A stretch of DNA of 64,000 nt from Algoriphagus sp. (lineage in GTDB: Bacteria; Bacteroidota; Bacteroidia; Cytophagales; Cyclobacteriaceae): positions 303,962-367,961 of the forward strand of contig NZ_JABXIN010000013.1 of the NCBI RefSeq assembly GCF_013373065.1, given 5' to 3'. This document shows, piece by piece, positions 42,356 to 50,323 of the stretch (the stretch's first letter is position 1; each line of letters starts with the position of its first letter). A program made the position numbers and the translations under genes. The notes beneath the pieces are model-generated. The model saw only the letters and a list, made by a program, of their open reading frames with translations. It had not been told where the DNA came from and made no database searches.

Positions 42356-43477
42356 TTAATAAAATAGGGCTTGTGCAATGCTGTCTGCGACTAGCATTCC
42401 TGATTTACTCAAAGATAGGTTTTTCTTTTCCCTTTTTACCCACCCTTCCTTTTCAAATTCCCTCAGCGGAATGGCTTTTTCAGAGGCCAGGTCCTTTCCA
42501 AATTGATGTTGAAGCCATTCCAAATCCACTCCCCAGCGGGTACGCAAAGCAGTTAAAATATATTCATTGAGTCGGTCTACTTCTTCAAGTGGATCCGAAA
42601 TCAAGGCTAAAGTCCCTTCGGTTAGGGATTTGATATAGGTGGGGTTGTGGCTAGGGTTAAAGAAACGCTGTTCTCTATCAAAGGAATGTGCCCCGGGACC
42701 AAGTCCCAAATAAGCTTGACCTTTCCAATAGAGTGAATTGTGAAGGGATTCCTGACCAGGCTTGGCGAAGTTTGAAATTTCATATTGTTCATAGCCAGCC
42801 TTTTCTGTCATCTGTTGTAAAATTTCAAATTGTTCAGCTACAAAGTCCTCATTTGCGGGGTTGAATTTCCCCTTCTTTGTCCAGTTTCCTAAAGCTGTTC
42901 CCTCTTCAACTGTCAACGCGTAGCAGGAAAGATGTCCGGGATTTTGAGAAAGCGCTGTTTCCAAATCACTGACCCAAAGCTCATGATTACTGGAAGGAAA
43001 ACCATAGATTAAATCCATGCTGAATTTTTTAAAACCTGCAGCTCTTGCTAACTCAATGGCATCTAATGATTCCTTCGCATTGTGGGCTCGATTGTAAAAC
43101 TGAAGGACCTCATCCTTAAAACTTTGAATCCCTAGGCTAAGTCTATCAATCCCCATAGCCTTCCAAGCCGCTAACTTTTCTTGGGTTAAGTCATCCGGGT
43201 TGGCTTCCAGGGTTACTTCTTGAAGACTCAAAGAAAAATGAGTGGAAATTGACCTTATGATTTTCTCCAACCATTCGGGGTTTGCCAAAGAAGGGGTGCC
43301 TCCTCCAAAGTAAATAGTCCTTATTTCTTCTCCTTTTAAAAAATCCTTTCTCAACATTGCCTCTTTGGCAATCAGTGAGGTCATGGTTTCAAACTGACTC
43401 GTATTTGTGCTAAAGTGAAAATCACAATAATGACAGGCCTGTTTGCAAAAAGGGATATGAATATAAATTCCAGCCAA
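42356..43477 (-). CDS. hemW: Radical SAM heme chaperone HemW
   Basis: The protein is HemW, a radical SAM family member related to HemN. The 4Fe-4S cluster motif C-K-Q-A-C-H-Y-C follows the start closely, and F-G-G-G-T-P-S is the glycine-rich SAM loop. The family's usual opening is M-A-G-I-Y-I-H-I-P-F-C. I therefore take a TTG at 43477 as the start, giving 373 residues; the longest frame reaches an upstream TTG at 43498. The -7 element at 43496-43503 would lie on top of that upstream start, which favours the shorter form. HemW carries heme rather than oxidising coproporphyrinogen. The divergent Omp85-like gene begins only 44 bases away. Confidence 0.88.
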   Translation of the reverse strand: MAGIYIHIPFCKQACHYCDFHFSTNTSQFETMTSLIAKEAMLRKDFLKGEEIRTIYFGGGTPSLANPEWLEKIIRSISTHFSLSLQEVTLEANPDDLTQEKLAAWKAMGIDRLSLGIQSFKDEVLQFYNRAHNAKESLDAIELARAAGFKKFSMDLIYGFPSSNHELWVSDLETALSQNPGHLSCYALTVEEGTALGNWTKKGKFNPANEDFVAEQFEILQQMTEKAGYEQYEISNFAKPGQESLHNSLYWKGQAYLGLGPGAHSFDREQRFFNPSHNPTYIKSLTEGTLALISDPLEEVDRLNEYILTALRTRWGVDLEWLQHQFGKDLASEKAIPLREFEKEGWVKREKKNLSLSKSGMLVADSIAQALFY

Positions 43478-43495
43478 TTTGAATTCTTTAATTTG

Positions 43496-43503
43496 CAAAT
43501 ATA
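43496..43503 (-). promoter_or_regulatory. -7 element of hemW
   Basis: Read on the minus strand this is TATATTTG, a perfect TAnnTTTG. It overlaps the upstream TTG candidate start of hemW and lies 18 bases before the preferred TTG at 43477, so it helps decide the start. No good -33 element was found. Confidence 0.5.
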
Positions 43504-43521
43504 AGTATTAGCCATTCCTCC

Positions 43522-45225
43522 GTGATTCAGAAGTTTTCCATTCTTCTTTTTTTAAATCTCTTGTTGAGTATACCTGCCTTTTCTCAAGGAACGTACTGGC
43601 TGGGTTGGAAAGATAGTCTGGGGCAAGTTTCTAATGAAAAATGGCTTGGTTTTGAAGATTCGATAGCTCGAAAAGGCTATATGGATTCATGGGTAGAAAG
43701 GGCTTGGGAGGAAGGTTTTTTAGGAGCCAAAGTAGACCGAATTCACAACCAGAGCGATTCGCTGTGGGTGAAATGGTATCAAGGTCCTCGAATTGAACGA
43801 TTACAACTTAGTTCGGGCAACCTTCCAAAGGACTGGGATGAATTTTCTAACAGATCCTTGAAGTTTGAGGAAGTCAATCGACTTTTTTTGGATCTTTTGG
43901 AAAAAGCAGAGAATTCAGGTTATCCATTTGCAAGTATCCGTTTGGATAGTATAGTTAGGGAAGAGGAGATGCTTCAAGCAAGCCTTTGGGTTGATTTAGG
44001 TCCAAAGATTCAATGGGATACGCTTCGTATTGAAGGAAATAGCGTCACCAAACAATCCTATTTGCAGCAATGGTCTGGGATTGAAGTTGGTTCTTCCTTT
44101 TCCCAGAAGGAATTGAACCTAGCTACCAAACGTGTCGGAAGGAATCCTTATTTCAGATTAATGGAACTTCCCACTTTGGATTTTCGGCTTCAAAAAGCCA
44201 GCCCTGTTTTTCGCTTGAGTGATCGAAATGCGAATGTGCTAGATGGGATTTTGGGTGTATTACCCAATGAAAACGAACCCGGGAAGGTGCTGATTACGGG
44301 ACAGTTGGATCTGGAATTGTATCATTTGGGAGGTAAAGGAAGAGATGTTGAACTTCATTGGCAGCGCTTCAATGAACTTACCCAACGATTGGAAGTTCAA
44401 GCCAAGGAATCCTATATTTTCGGTTCCGGTTTGGATCTTCGCGGAGAGTTTAGCCTCCTGAAACAAGATACTAGTTTTGTAAACCGTAGGCTGGGGCTTC
44501 ACTTTGGATATCAGACCCAAGGCCCATTTTATTTGGACTTTTTTCTCCGAAGGCAAGCCGGTGATTTGATATCAACATTTGCCTACAAAGATGCAACTGA
44601 GCTTCCTGAAAGAGCAGATTTCAGGTGGTCTGAATATGGGATTCAGGTAAGTTTTGACTTATTGGATGATCTTGTAGCTCCGCGTAGAGGGTCAAGAATA
44701 ATATTTGGCTTTTCGGCAGGGAATAAAGAAATTCTTCAAAACACCGGAATTCCTCAAGAAGCCTATGAAGGTTTGGATCTTCGTACCCCTCAATATTCTC
44801 TTATAGCAAAGGCTGAAAAGCATTTTTTCCTGAAAAAAAACTGGGGGATCTACTGGGCAGCTGCCGGAGGAATTATCCGAAATGAAAATTTGCTTCAAAA
44901 TGATCTTTTCCGATTGGGAGGGTTGCAAAGTATCCGAGGGTTCAATGAGAATTTCTTTTTTGTCAGGGACTATGTTTATATGAATCTAGAACCTCGGCTT
45001 TTTTTTGGAGAAAATTCCTTTCTCTTTCTTTTTTCTGACTGGGGCTTTTTAGAAAACCCGTATTTTGCGGGTTCAAATGAACAGCCCTTTTCTGTTGGAT
45101 CTGGGTTGAGCTTTGAAACAGAGTCCGGTGTTTTTCGCTTCGTATATGCGGTCGGAAAAACAAAAGAACAGCCTCTTTCACTCCAATTTTCCAAGATTCA
45201 TTTTGGATATTTAGTTCGATTTTAA
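43522..45225 (+). CDS. Omp85-superfamily outer-membrane protein (BamA/TamA-like, short)
   Basis: The 567-residue protein starts with GTG and a signal peptide (about 1-21, cleavage at A-F-S-Q). Residues about 150-230 form a POTRA-like domain (L-R-I-E-G-N-S-V-T-K and W-S-G-I-E-V-G-S-S-F-S). A C-terminal barrel follows with the Omp85 loop motif L-Q-S-I-R-G-F-N-E-N, ending in Phe (Y-L-V-R-F). With few POTRA domains it is shorter than BamA (about 800 residues) and is more likely an accessory assembly or secretion factor. It is followed after 3 bases by the DUF4271 gene and, further on, hemD and the T9SS genes. Confidence 0.82.
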   Translation: MIQKFSILLFLNLLLSIPAFSQGTYWLGWKDSLGQVSNEKWLGFEDSIARKGYMDSWVERAWEEGFLGAKVDRIHNQSDSLWVKWYQGPRIERLQLSSGNLPKDWDEFSNRSLKFEEVNRLFLDLLEKAENSGYPFASIRLDSIVREEEMLQASLWVDLGPKIQWDTLRIEGNSVTKQSYLQQWSGIEVGSSFSQKELNLATKRVGRNPYFRLMELPTLDFRLQKASPVFRLSDRNANVLDGILGVLPNENEPGKVLITGQLDLELYHLGGKGRDVELHWQRFNELTQRLEVQAKESYIFGSGLDLRGEFSLLKQDTSFVNRRLGLHFGYQTQGPFYLDFFLRRQAGDLISTFAYKDATELPERADFRWSEYGIQVSFDLLDDLVAPRRGSRIIFGFSAGNKEILQNTGIPQEAYEGLDLRTPQYSLIAKAEKHFFLKKNWGIYWAAAGGIIRNENLLQNDLFRLGGLQSIRGFNENFFFVRDYVYMNLEPRLFFGENSFLFLFSDWGFLENPYFAGSNEQPFSVGSGLSFETESGVFRFVYAVGKTKEQPLSLQFSKIHFGYLVRF

Positions 45226-45228
45226 ATT

Positions 45229-46344
45229 ATGAGATTTCGATTGCTCGTTTTTCTTTTTTTTGCCTTAAGCTCGGTGAATCTGCAGGGGCAGGTCTTGGAA
45301 GATTTATCTTCAAGTTGGGAGAGAGAAGAGGTCAAAAGTTGGTTTTCTTCTTCTGATCGCTTAGACCAATGGGTGAACTTAAAACAGTTTCCTGAGGCCT
45401 ATTTGATAATGGAAGTCCCTGAACAAACGCTTGTATTTACTGGTGAGCGGCTTTGGTTTTTTTCAGAGCAAGATACTTTTTTGGTTCGACAGGTAAAGGA
45501 TGTTTGGAAAGAACTCAGACAAGACTCGGTTCAGCTAATCTATTTTAAAAAGCGGTTAGGCCGCAATCGCCCAGTTCTTCTCAAGACCGCTACAGCTTCC
45601 ACAAAAAACTTGGATTTCAGGGAAGAATCAGGAGAGACTGGAGCATTTCAACCTTTTTCAAGACAGGAGATTCGTGATTTTTTCCTCATTGCTTTCTTGA
45701 TCATTCTCTTTTTCCTTGCGGGATTTCGGCAGGTATATCCCTACATATTTACAGCTATTTTAAGTCCATTGGGTTTGGTGACCGATGAGGATTTCTCGGA
45801 TACCGGAAGTTTACAAAAGTTCTTTTCTCTGGATATTTTGGTTTTTGTTTTTTTGGTGAACATCCTCACTGCGCTTGGAGCAGTAATCGGGCTTGTATTT
45901 TTTAGGCAAGACCTACTTTTGGAATGGGGAATTAATTCCTCTGATCGTTTATTGTGGTTTTGGTTTATCGGATCCTTGGGCCTACTCGTTTTAACAATAT
46001 TCAAGTTTATTGGAATTCGAATTACAGCTTCTTTATTTGATCTTTCACGCTTGGAGTTTCCACATTTTTTCTATCTACTTCGATTAATTGTTTGGGCTAA
46101 TTTATTGTTCGTCACAGCTGGATTCTTCTACCTAATGAATGCTTATTATGATCTGCAAAATTTCCTTTCAATTTCCTACCAGGCATTTTTCTGCATCTAT
46201 TTATTGGGGATAGGATTTTTGTTTCTCACAATGATGAATCGCTTGTCTTTTAAGAAATACCATTTATTTACTTACCTTTGCATCGCAGAATTGGTGCCTT
46301 TCCTTATACTAGTGAAAGGGATCATGGTTTTCGGACAGTACTAA
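45229..46344 (+). CDS. DUF4271 integral membrane protein
   Basis: The 371-residue protein has a signal peptide (about 1-21), an exported N-terminal part of some 120 residues, and then six to seven hydrophobic segments between about 142 and 370. This layout is that of the DUF4271 family, found in Bacteroidota and often beside hemD. Its function is not known. It follows the Omp85-like gene by 3 bases and precedes hemD by 22 bases; a structural link with outer-membrane assembly or gliding is plausible but unproven. Confidence 0.8.
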   Translation: MRFRLLVFLFFALSSVNLQGQVLEDLSSSWEREEVKSWFSSSDRLDQWVNLKQFPEAYLIMEVPEQTLVFTGERLWFFSEQDTFLVRQVKDVWKELRQDSVQLIYFKKRLGRNRPVLLKTATASTKNLDFREESGETGAFQPFSRQEIRDFFLIAFLIILFFLAGFRQVYPYIFTAILSPLGLVTDEDFSDTGSLQKFFSLDILVFVFLVNILTALGAVIGLVFFRQDLLLEWGINSSDRLLWFWFIGSLGLLVLTIFKFIGIRITASLFDLSRLEFPHFFYLLRLIVWANLLFVTAGFFYLMNAYYDLQNFLSISYQAFFCIYLLGIGFLFLTMMNRLSFKKYHLFTYLCIAELVPFLILVKGIMVFGQY

Positions 46345-46366
46345 AAATAAAACGCATTATTTAAGC

Positions 46367-47140
46367 ATGACTGCATCGACAAAGGACAGGCTCAGACCCG
46401 TTAAAAGTATTCTTGTCTCCCAGCCAAAACCAGCCAACGATAATTCCCCCTATTTTCAATTAGCGGAGAAATACAATCTCAAAGTTGACTTCAGACAATT
46501 CATCGAAGTGCAGCCAGTTTCTCCTAAGGATTTTCGAAAGCAAAAAATTGATATTCTCAAGCATACGGCTGTGATATTTACCAGCAGGAATGCCATCGAT
46601 CATTTTTTCAATATCTGTAAAGAGTTTAAGATCGAAATGCCTCCCGATATGAAATACTTCTGTATTTCAGATCAAACTGCACATTACCTTCAGAAATATA
46701 TTGTAATCCGAAAAAGAAAGTTGTTTGTAGGGACCAAAACTGCACAAGACCTTTTTGATTACTTTAAAAAGCATAAGAGCGAAAAATATTTGTTCCCTTG
46801 TTCAGATATTCGAAAAGACGATATTCCTGAATACCTTGCAAAGAACAATATTGATTTCACAGAAGCTATCATTTATCATACAGTTGCTGCTGATCTTTCC
46901 GATTTGGCAGATGTGAAGTATGATATCTTGGCTTTCTTTAGTCCATCAGGAATCAAATCCCTGACGGTAAACTTCCCTGATTTTGTTCAAGGACCAACCC
47001 GTATCGCTGCTTTCGGCCCGACTACCGCAGAGGCAGTTCGGGAAGAGGGACTGATTTTGGACATCGAAGCACCGCTGCCAAATGCACCTAGTATGACCGG
47101 TGCATTGGAACTTTATATAAAAAAGGCCAATAATTTGTAA
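46367..47140 (+). CDS. hemD: Uroporphyrinogen-III synthase
   Basis: The 257-residue protein has the two-lobe HemD fold. Diagnostic stretches are V-S-Q-P-K-P near the N-terminus, A-V-I-F-T-S-R-N-A-I-D-H-F-F, and in the second lobe F-F-S-P-S-G-I-K-S-L plus A-A-F-G-P-T-T-A-E-A-V. It closes hydroxymethylbilane to uroporphyrinogen III in tetrapyrrole synthesis. It stands apart from other heme synthesis genes, 22 bases after DUF4271 and 77 bases before porP. hemW, another heme-related gene, is divergent from the start of this run. Confidence 0.92.
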   Translation: MTASTKDRLRPVKSILVSQPKPANDNSPYFQLAEKYNLKVDFRQFIEVQPVSPKDFRKQKIDILKHTAVIFTSRNAIDHFFNICKEFKIEMPPDMKYFCISDQTAHYLQKYIVIRKRKLFVGTKTAQDLFDYFKKHKSEKYLFPCSDIRKDDIPEYLAKNNIDFTEAIIYHTVAADLSDLADVKYDILAFFSPSGIKSLTVNFPDFVQGPTRIAAFGPTTAEAVREEGLILDIEAPLPNAPSMTGALELYIKKANNL

Positions 47141-47217
47141 GATTAAGAATCAAAACCGGTGGTTTTTCAGTTAAAATCCTTACAATAGTCCTTTAATCTG
47201 TAATAGCCACGTAGTTT

Positions 47218-48195
47218 ATGATTCTGAGCTTTCGCTGGAAATACATTTTTGCTTTTTTGGTTTCGATCAGTTTGCTGAACTCCGGCGAGGTCTTTTCTCA
47301 ACAGGATGCGCAGTTTACCCAATACATGTTTAATGGCATGTATTACAATCCCGCATTTGCAGGGAAGGAAGGTGGGTATCGCTTTTCGGCTTTACATCGT
47401 TCCCAATGGTTTAATTATGCCACCTCTACTGGTGGAGGAGGGGCGCCCGTGACCCAGTTGCTTACTGCTCAGGGTAGATTGGAAGGTAAGAATATTGGTT
47501 ATGGGTTAACCTTGGTAAATGACCAAATCGGTGCTACCGGAAATTTGGAAATCAATCTTCAGGGGGCTTACCATAAAACAATCAACCGGACGACCCTCAG
47601 TTTTGGGGCCTATTTTGGGTTGTTTTCAAGTTCCTTGGATTATGGAGAGTTAGTAGTGGTGAATCCTGAACCCAATCTTCCGACTGCTGGTAAAGAAAAT
47701 TCCATGAATTTGAATTTTGGAGCGGGGGTTCTTATGGACCGAGGGAATTATTATATAGGATTAAGTAGTCGGCATATTAATAATCCTAGTTTCGATTTTG
47801 GAGATGGGGGATTTTCAAATCCATTAGAAAACCATTCCTATTTATTGGTTGGATATAGGTTCCGTCCTGTAGGGCAATTTAGAATAGAACCAAGTTTTCT
47901 TATAAAATCTGTTTCCTTCAATAATTTTTCCTTTGATCTCAGCGTTATTGGTACTTACCAGAATCGAATTACCGGTGGTTTGGCATTCCGAGGTGAGGAA
48001 TCGGTATCGGTGATTTTGGGATATTCGCTTTTACCAGATAATTCTCTGACGCTTGGTTATGCTTTTGACCTAGTAATTAGTGGATTAGAAGCAAAGGCTC
48101 CTACCAGTCACGAGCTCCTTTTACGGTATCGGTTGAGTGAGGTGACTCGGGAGGTTCAACGGGTGATTCAGCGTACACCGAGATTCAGATTTTAG
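47218..48195 (+). CDS. PorP/SprF-type type IX secretion membrane protein
   Basis: The 325-residue protein has a signal peptide (about 1-28, E-V-F-S-Q) and then the family hallmark Q-D-A-Q-F-T-Q-Y-M-F-N-G-M-Y-Y-N-P-A-F-A-G, followed by an outer-membrane barrel with repeated Gly/Tyr-rich strands and a final R-F-R-F. PorP/SprF proteins work with the T9SS in gliding and in attaching or secreting particular adhesins. It is encoded 145 bases before gldK, in the same direction, but with a separate putative promoter in between. Many PorP paralogues exist, so I use no specific symbol. Confidence 0.9.
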   Translation: MILSFRWKYIFAFLVSISLLNSGEVFSQQDAQFTQYMFNGMYYNPAFAGKEGGYRFSALHRSQWFNYATSTGGGGAPVTQLLTAQGRLEGKNIGYGLTLVNDQIGATGNLEINLQGAYHKTINRTTLSFGAYFGLFSSSLDYGELVVVNPEPNLPTAGKENSMNLNFGAGVLMDRGNYYIGLSSRHINNPSFDFGDGGFSNPLENHSYLLVGYRFRPVGQFRIEPSFLIKSVSFNNFSFDLSVIGTYQNRITGGLAFRGEESVSVILGYSLLPDNSLTLGYAFDLVISGLEAKAPTSHELLLRYRLSEVTREVQRVIQRTPRFRF

Positions 48196-48213
48196 GTTTT
48201 GATTTTGAAATAC

Positions 48214-48286
48214 TAGCGGAAAAGAATAATAATTTATTGATTTTAAAGTTGGCAGGTTATTTGCATAAATGTCAAAAATTCCGCTA
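48214..48286. repeat. Inverted repeat enclosing the gldK promoter
   Basis: TAGCGGAA (48214-48221) and TTCCGCTA (48279-48286) are perfect inverted copies 57 bases apart. The putative sigma-54 promoter at 48249-48265 lies between them. They may be a regulator's binding sites or a long-range RNA stem. Confidence 0.45.
48249..48265 (+). promoter_or_regulatory. Sigma-54 type -24/-12 promoter before gldK
   Basis: TTGGCAGG-n4-TTGCA closely matches the RpoN consensus (TGGCACG-n4-TTGCW) with one deviation. The essential GG (48251-48252) and GC (48263-48264) are separated by exactly 10 bases. The expected start of transcription is near 48276, giving a leader of about 65-75 bases to gldK. No competing TAnnTTTG element is present, although TTATTTGC within the site is a weak partial match. 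Confidence 0.55.
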
Positions 48287-48340
48287 AATTTCGCTGAATG
48301 AGAAGATTTTAAACTGGAAAATCATTTGATGATATAAAAA

Positions 48341-49444
48341 ATGTCATTTATGTATAATAAAATTAATCTACGCTTGGCGAGCATTACTTTGGGTCTTGCG
48401 ATCGCTACAATTCTTCCGGGTTGTGGTCTTTTTAATAAGAAGGGATCAGCCAGTGAAAAATTGAACAGAAGAGGCGAAGTGACCGGTGTTCCTAAGCGGG
48501 CACAGTGGCAACAAAACCTCCCTTATGATATGGTACCTGTGAAGGCCGGTACTTTTTGGATGGGACAGTCTGACGAAGACATCGCTTTTTCACAATCTTC
48601 CATGAACAAGCAGATTACCGTATCTGAATTTTTTATGGATAAATATGAGGTTTCTAATAATAAGTATAGACAGTTTTTGGAGTCAGTTCGAAATGGAGAA
48701 TTGACTTATGGGACTCCGACTACTTTGAAAGAAGAGCCGCAATTTAATTTGGAAGAGCTGAAGCCAGACACTACTGTTTGGTCTACTAGCTTTACTTTCC
48801 ATTATGGAGATCCTTTGATGGAATTTTATTTTGATCACCCTGCATTCGACAATTATCCTGTAGTAGGGATTACTTGGGATCAAGCAAAACAATATTGCGA
48901 ATGGAGAACCTACTTCATGAATGCAAATGATGAATATGATTTTGACATGCCTAGCTTCCGTTTACCAACTGAAGCAGAATGGGAATATGCAGCAAAAGGA
49001 GGAAAAGATGTTGCCAAATACCCTTGGGGAGGTCCTTATTTGAAGAATAAACGAGGTTGTTTGATGGCAAACTTCAAGCCAGGTAGAGGTAATTATATTG
49101 ATGATGGTTTTTCATATACTGCACCTGTGGATGTTTTTGCCCCTAATGGATTTGGTCTTTACAACATGTCTGGCAACGTAGCCGAGTGGGTGATGGACGC
49201 TTATTCTCCTACATCAAGAACACTTACTTGGGATTTGGATCCTGTATATGACGTAGAAACTGAGCCTCGAAAAATTATTCGTGGCGGTAGCTGGAAAGAC
49301 ATTGCGCATTATTTGGAAACTTCGACTAGAACTTATGAATACCAAGACGTAGCGCAAGCTCACATCGGTTTCCGTACAGTAATGACCTTTATTGGTCGTT
49401 CAGGTTCTATGGATGTTAAGACCAACAAGCGTAGAAGACGATAA
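48341..49444 (+). CDS. gldK: T9SS outer-membrane lipoprotein GldK (PorK)
   Basis: The 367-residue protein is a lipoprotein (lipobox L-P-G-C, Cys28) with a formylglycine-generating-enzyme-like domain (about 60-350) that includes A-G-T-F-W-M-G, R-L-P-T-E-A-E-W-E-Y-A, N-V-A-E-W-V and I-R-G-G-S-W-K. GldK and GldN form the large ring under the outer membrane in the T9SS. The start may be at 48341 or at the next ATG (48350), since both keep the leader. gldL, gldM and gldN follow in order at short spacing, the standard operon. A sigma-54-like promoter lies upstream. Confidence 0.95.
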   Translation: MSFMYNKINLRLASITLGLAIATILPGCGLFNKKGSASEKLNRRGEVTGVPKRAQWQQNLPYDMVPVKAGTFWMGQSDEDIAFSQSSMNKQITVSEFFMDKYEVSNNKYRQFLESVRNGELTYGTPTTLKEEPQFNLEELKPDTTVWSTSFTFHYGDPLMEFYFDHPAFDNYPVVGITWDQAKQYCEWRTYFMNANDEYDFDMPSFRLPTEAEWEYAAKGGKDVAKYPWGGPYLKNKRGCLMANFKPGRGNYIDDGFSYTAPVDVFAPNGFGLYNMSGNVAEWVMDAYSPTSRTLTWDLDPVYDVETEPRKIIRGGSWKDIAHYLETSTRTYEYQDVAQAHIGFRTVMTFIGRSGSMDVKTNKRRRR

Positions 49445-49496
49445 TATTTAAACTCAACCCTTTTTAAAAAACCAAACCTTAACTCTAACACTTAAA

Positions 49497-50288
49497 ATGG
49501 CTAGCAAAAGCAACTTCTTTTATTCCAACGTCATGCCTAAGATCTATGGTATTGGCGCGGCTGTCGTAATTCTCGGTGCGATGTTCAAAATCTTGGACTG
49601 GCAAGGTGCCAACATTATGATTGGTGTCGGTTTGAGTACTGAGGCTTTAATTTTCTTCCTTTCAGCTTTCGAGCCAAGACCTCAAGAAGTAGATTGGACA
49701 AAAGTTTATCCTGAGCTAGCCGGAGGTGAAGGTTCAGGTAGACCAGCAAAAAGTAAAGTAGCTGCATCTGATGGGGTTACTCAAAAATTAGATGATATGC
49801 TTTCCAAAGCGAAAGTGGGTCCAGAACTCATTGAGAGCCTTGGAAAAGGAATGCAGAATTTGGCGTCTTCAGCCGAAAAAATGGGAAGTCTTGCTGATGC
49901 AGCAGTAGCAACCAATGAATATGCAACTAACGTAAAGGCTGCGGCAAAGACTTTGGTGGATATGAATTCTTCTTATGGAAAAACTGCTGCAGCTCTTACC
50001 GAAATGTCTGCTGCTTCTCAGGATGCAAAAGAATATCATAACCAGGTAAAAACAGTTACTCAGAACCTTTCCGCACTTAATGCAGTGTATGAACTTGAAT
50101 TGCAAGATGCCAACAGTCACGTGAAGGCCTTGAATAAGTTCTATTCTAATATGACTACTGCTATGGAGGGAATTACTGCAGCTGGTAAGGAAACAGAGGC
50201 ATTCAAAAATGAATTAGCAAAATTGAATGCTAACGTAAGCTCACTCAACAAAATCTATGGTGGTATGCTTTCAGCCATGAAAGGGTAA
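49497..50288 (+). CDS. gldL: T9SS inner-membrane motor protein GldL (PorL)
   Basis: The 263-residue protein has two transmembrane helices near the N-terminus (about 13-33 and 39-59, the first with I-Y-G-I-G-A-A-V-V-I-L-G-A-M-F-K-I-L, the second with an in-membrane Glu in G-L-S-T-E-A-L-I-F-F). A long cytoplasmic helical part follows, Ala- and Met-rich and probably coiled coil. GldL with GldM forms the proton-driven rotary motor of the T9SS and gliding. It lies 52 bases after gldK and 35 bases before gldM. Confidence 0.95.
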   Translation: MASKSNFFYSNVMPKIYGIGAAVVILGAMFKILDWQGANIMIGVGLSTEALIFFLSAFEPRPQEVDWTKVYPELAGGEGSGRPAKSKVAASDGVTQKLDDMLSKAKVGPELIESLGKGMQNLASSAEKMGSLADAAVATNEYATNVKAAAKTLVDMNSSYGKTAAALTEMSAASQDAKEYHNQVKTVTQNLSALNAVYELELQDANSHVKALNKFYSNMTTAMEGITAAGKETEAFKNELAKLNANVSSLNKIYGGMLSAMKG

Positions 50289-50323
50289 TCAATTCCAATC
50301 ATCTAAACTGATAAACCAAACCA

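Noticed and set aside
47152..47167. A small hairpin AAAACC-ggt-GGTTTT after hemD as a terminator
   Set aside because: The stem has only six mostly A/T pairs and a 3-base loop; too weak to call.
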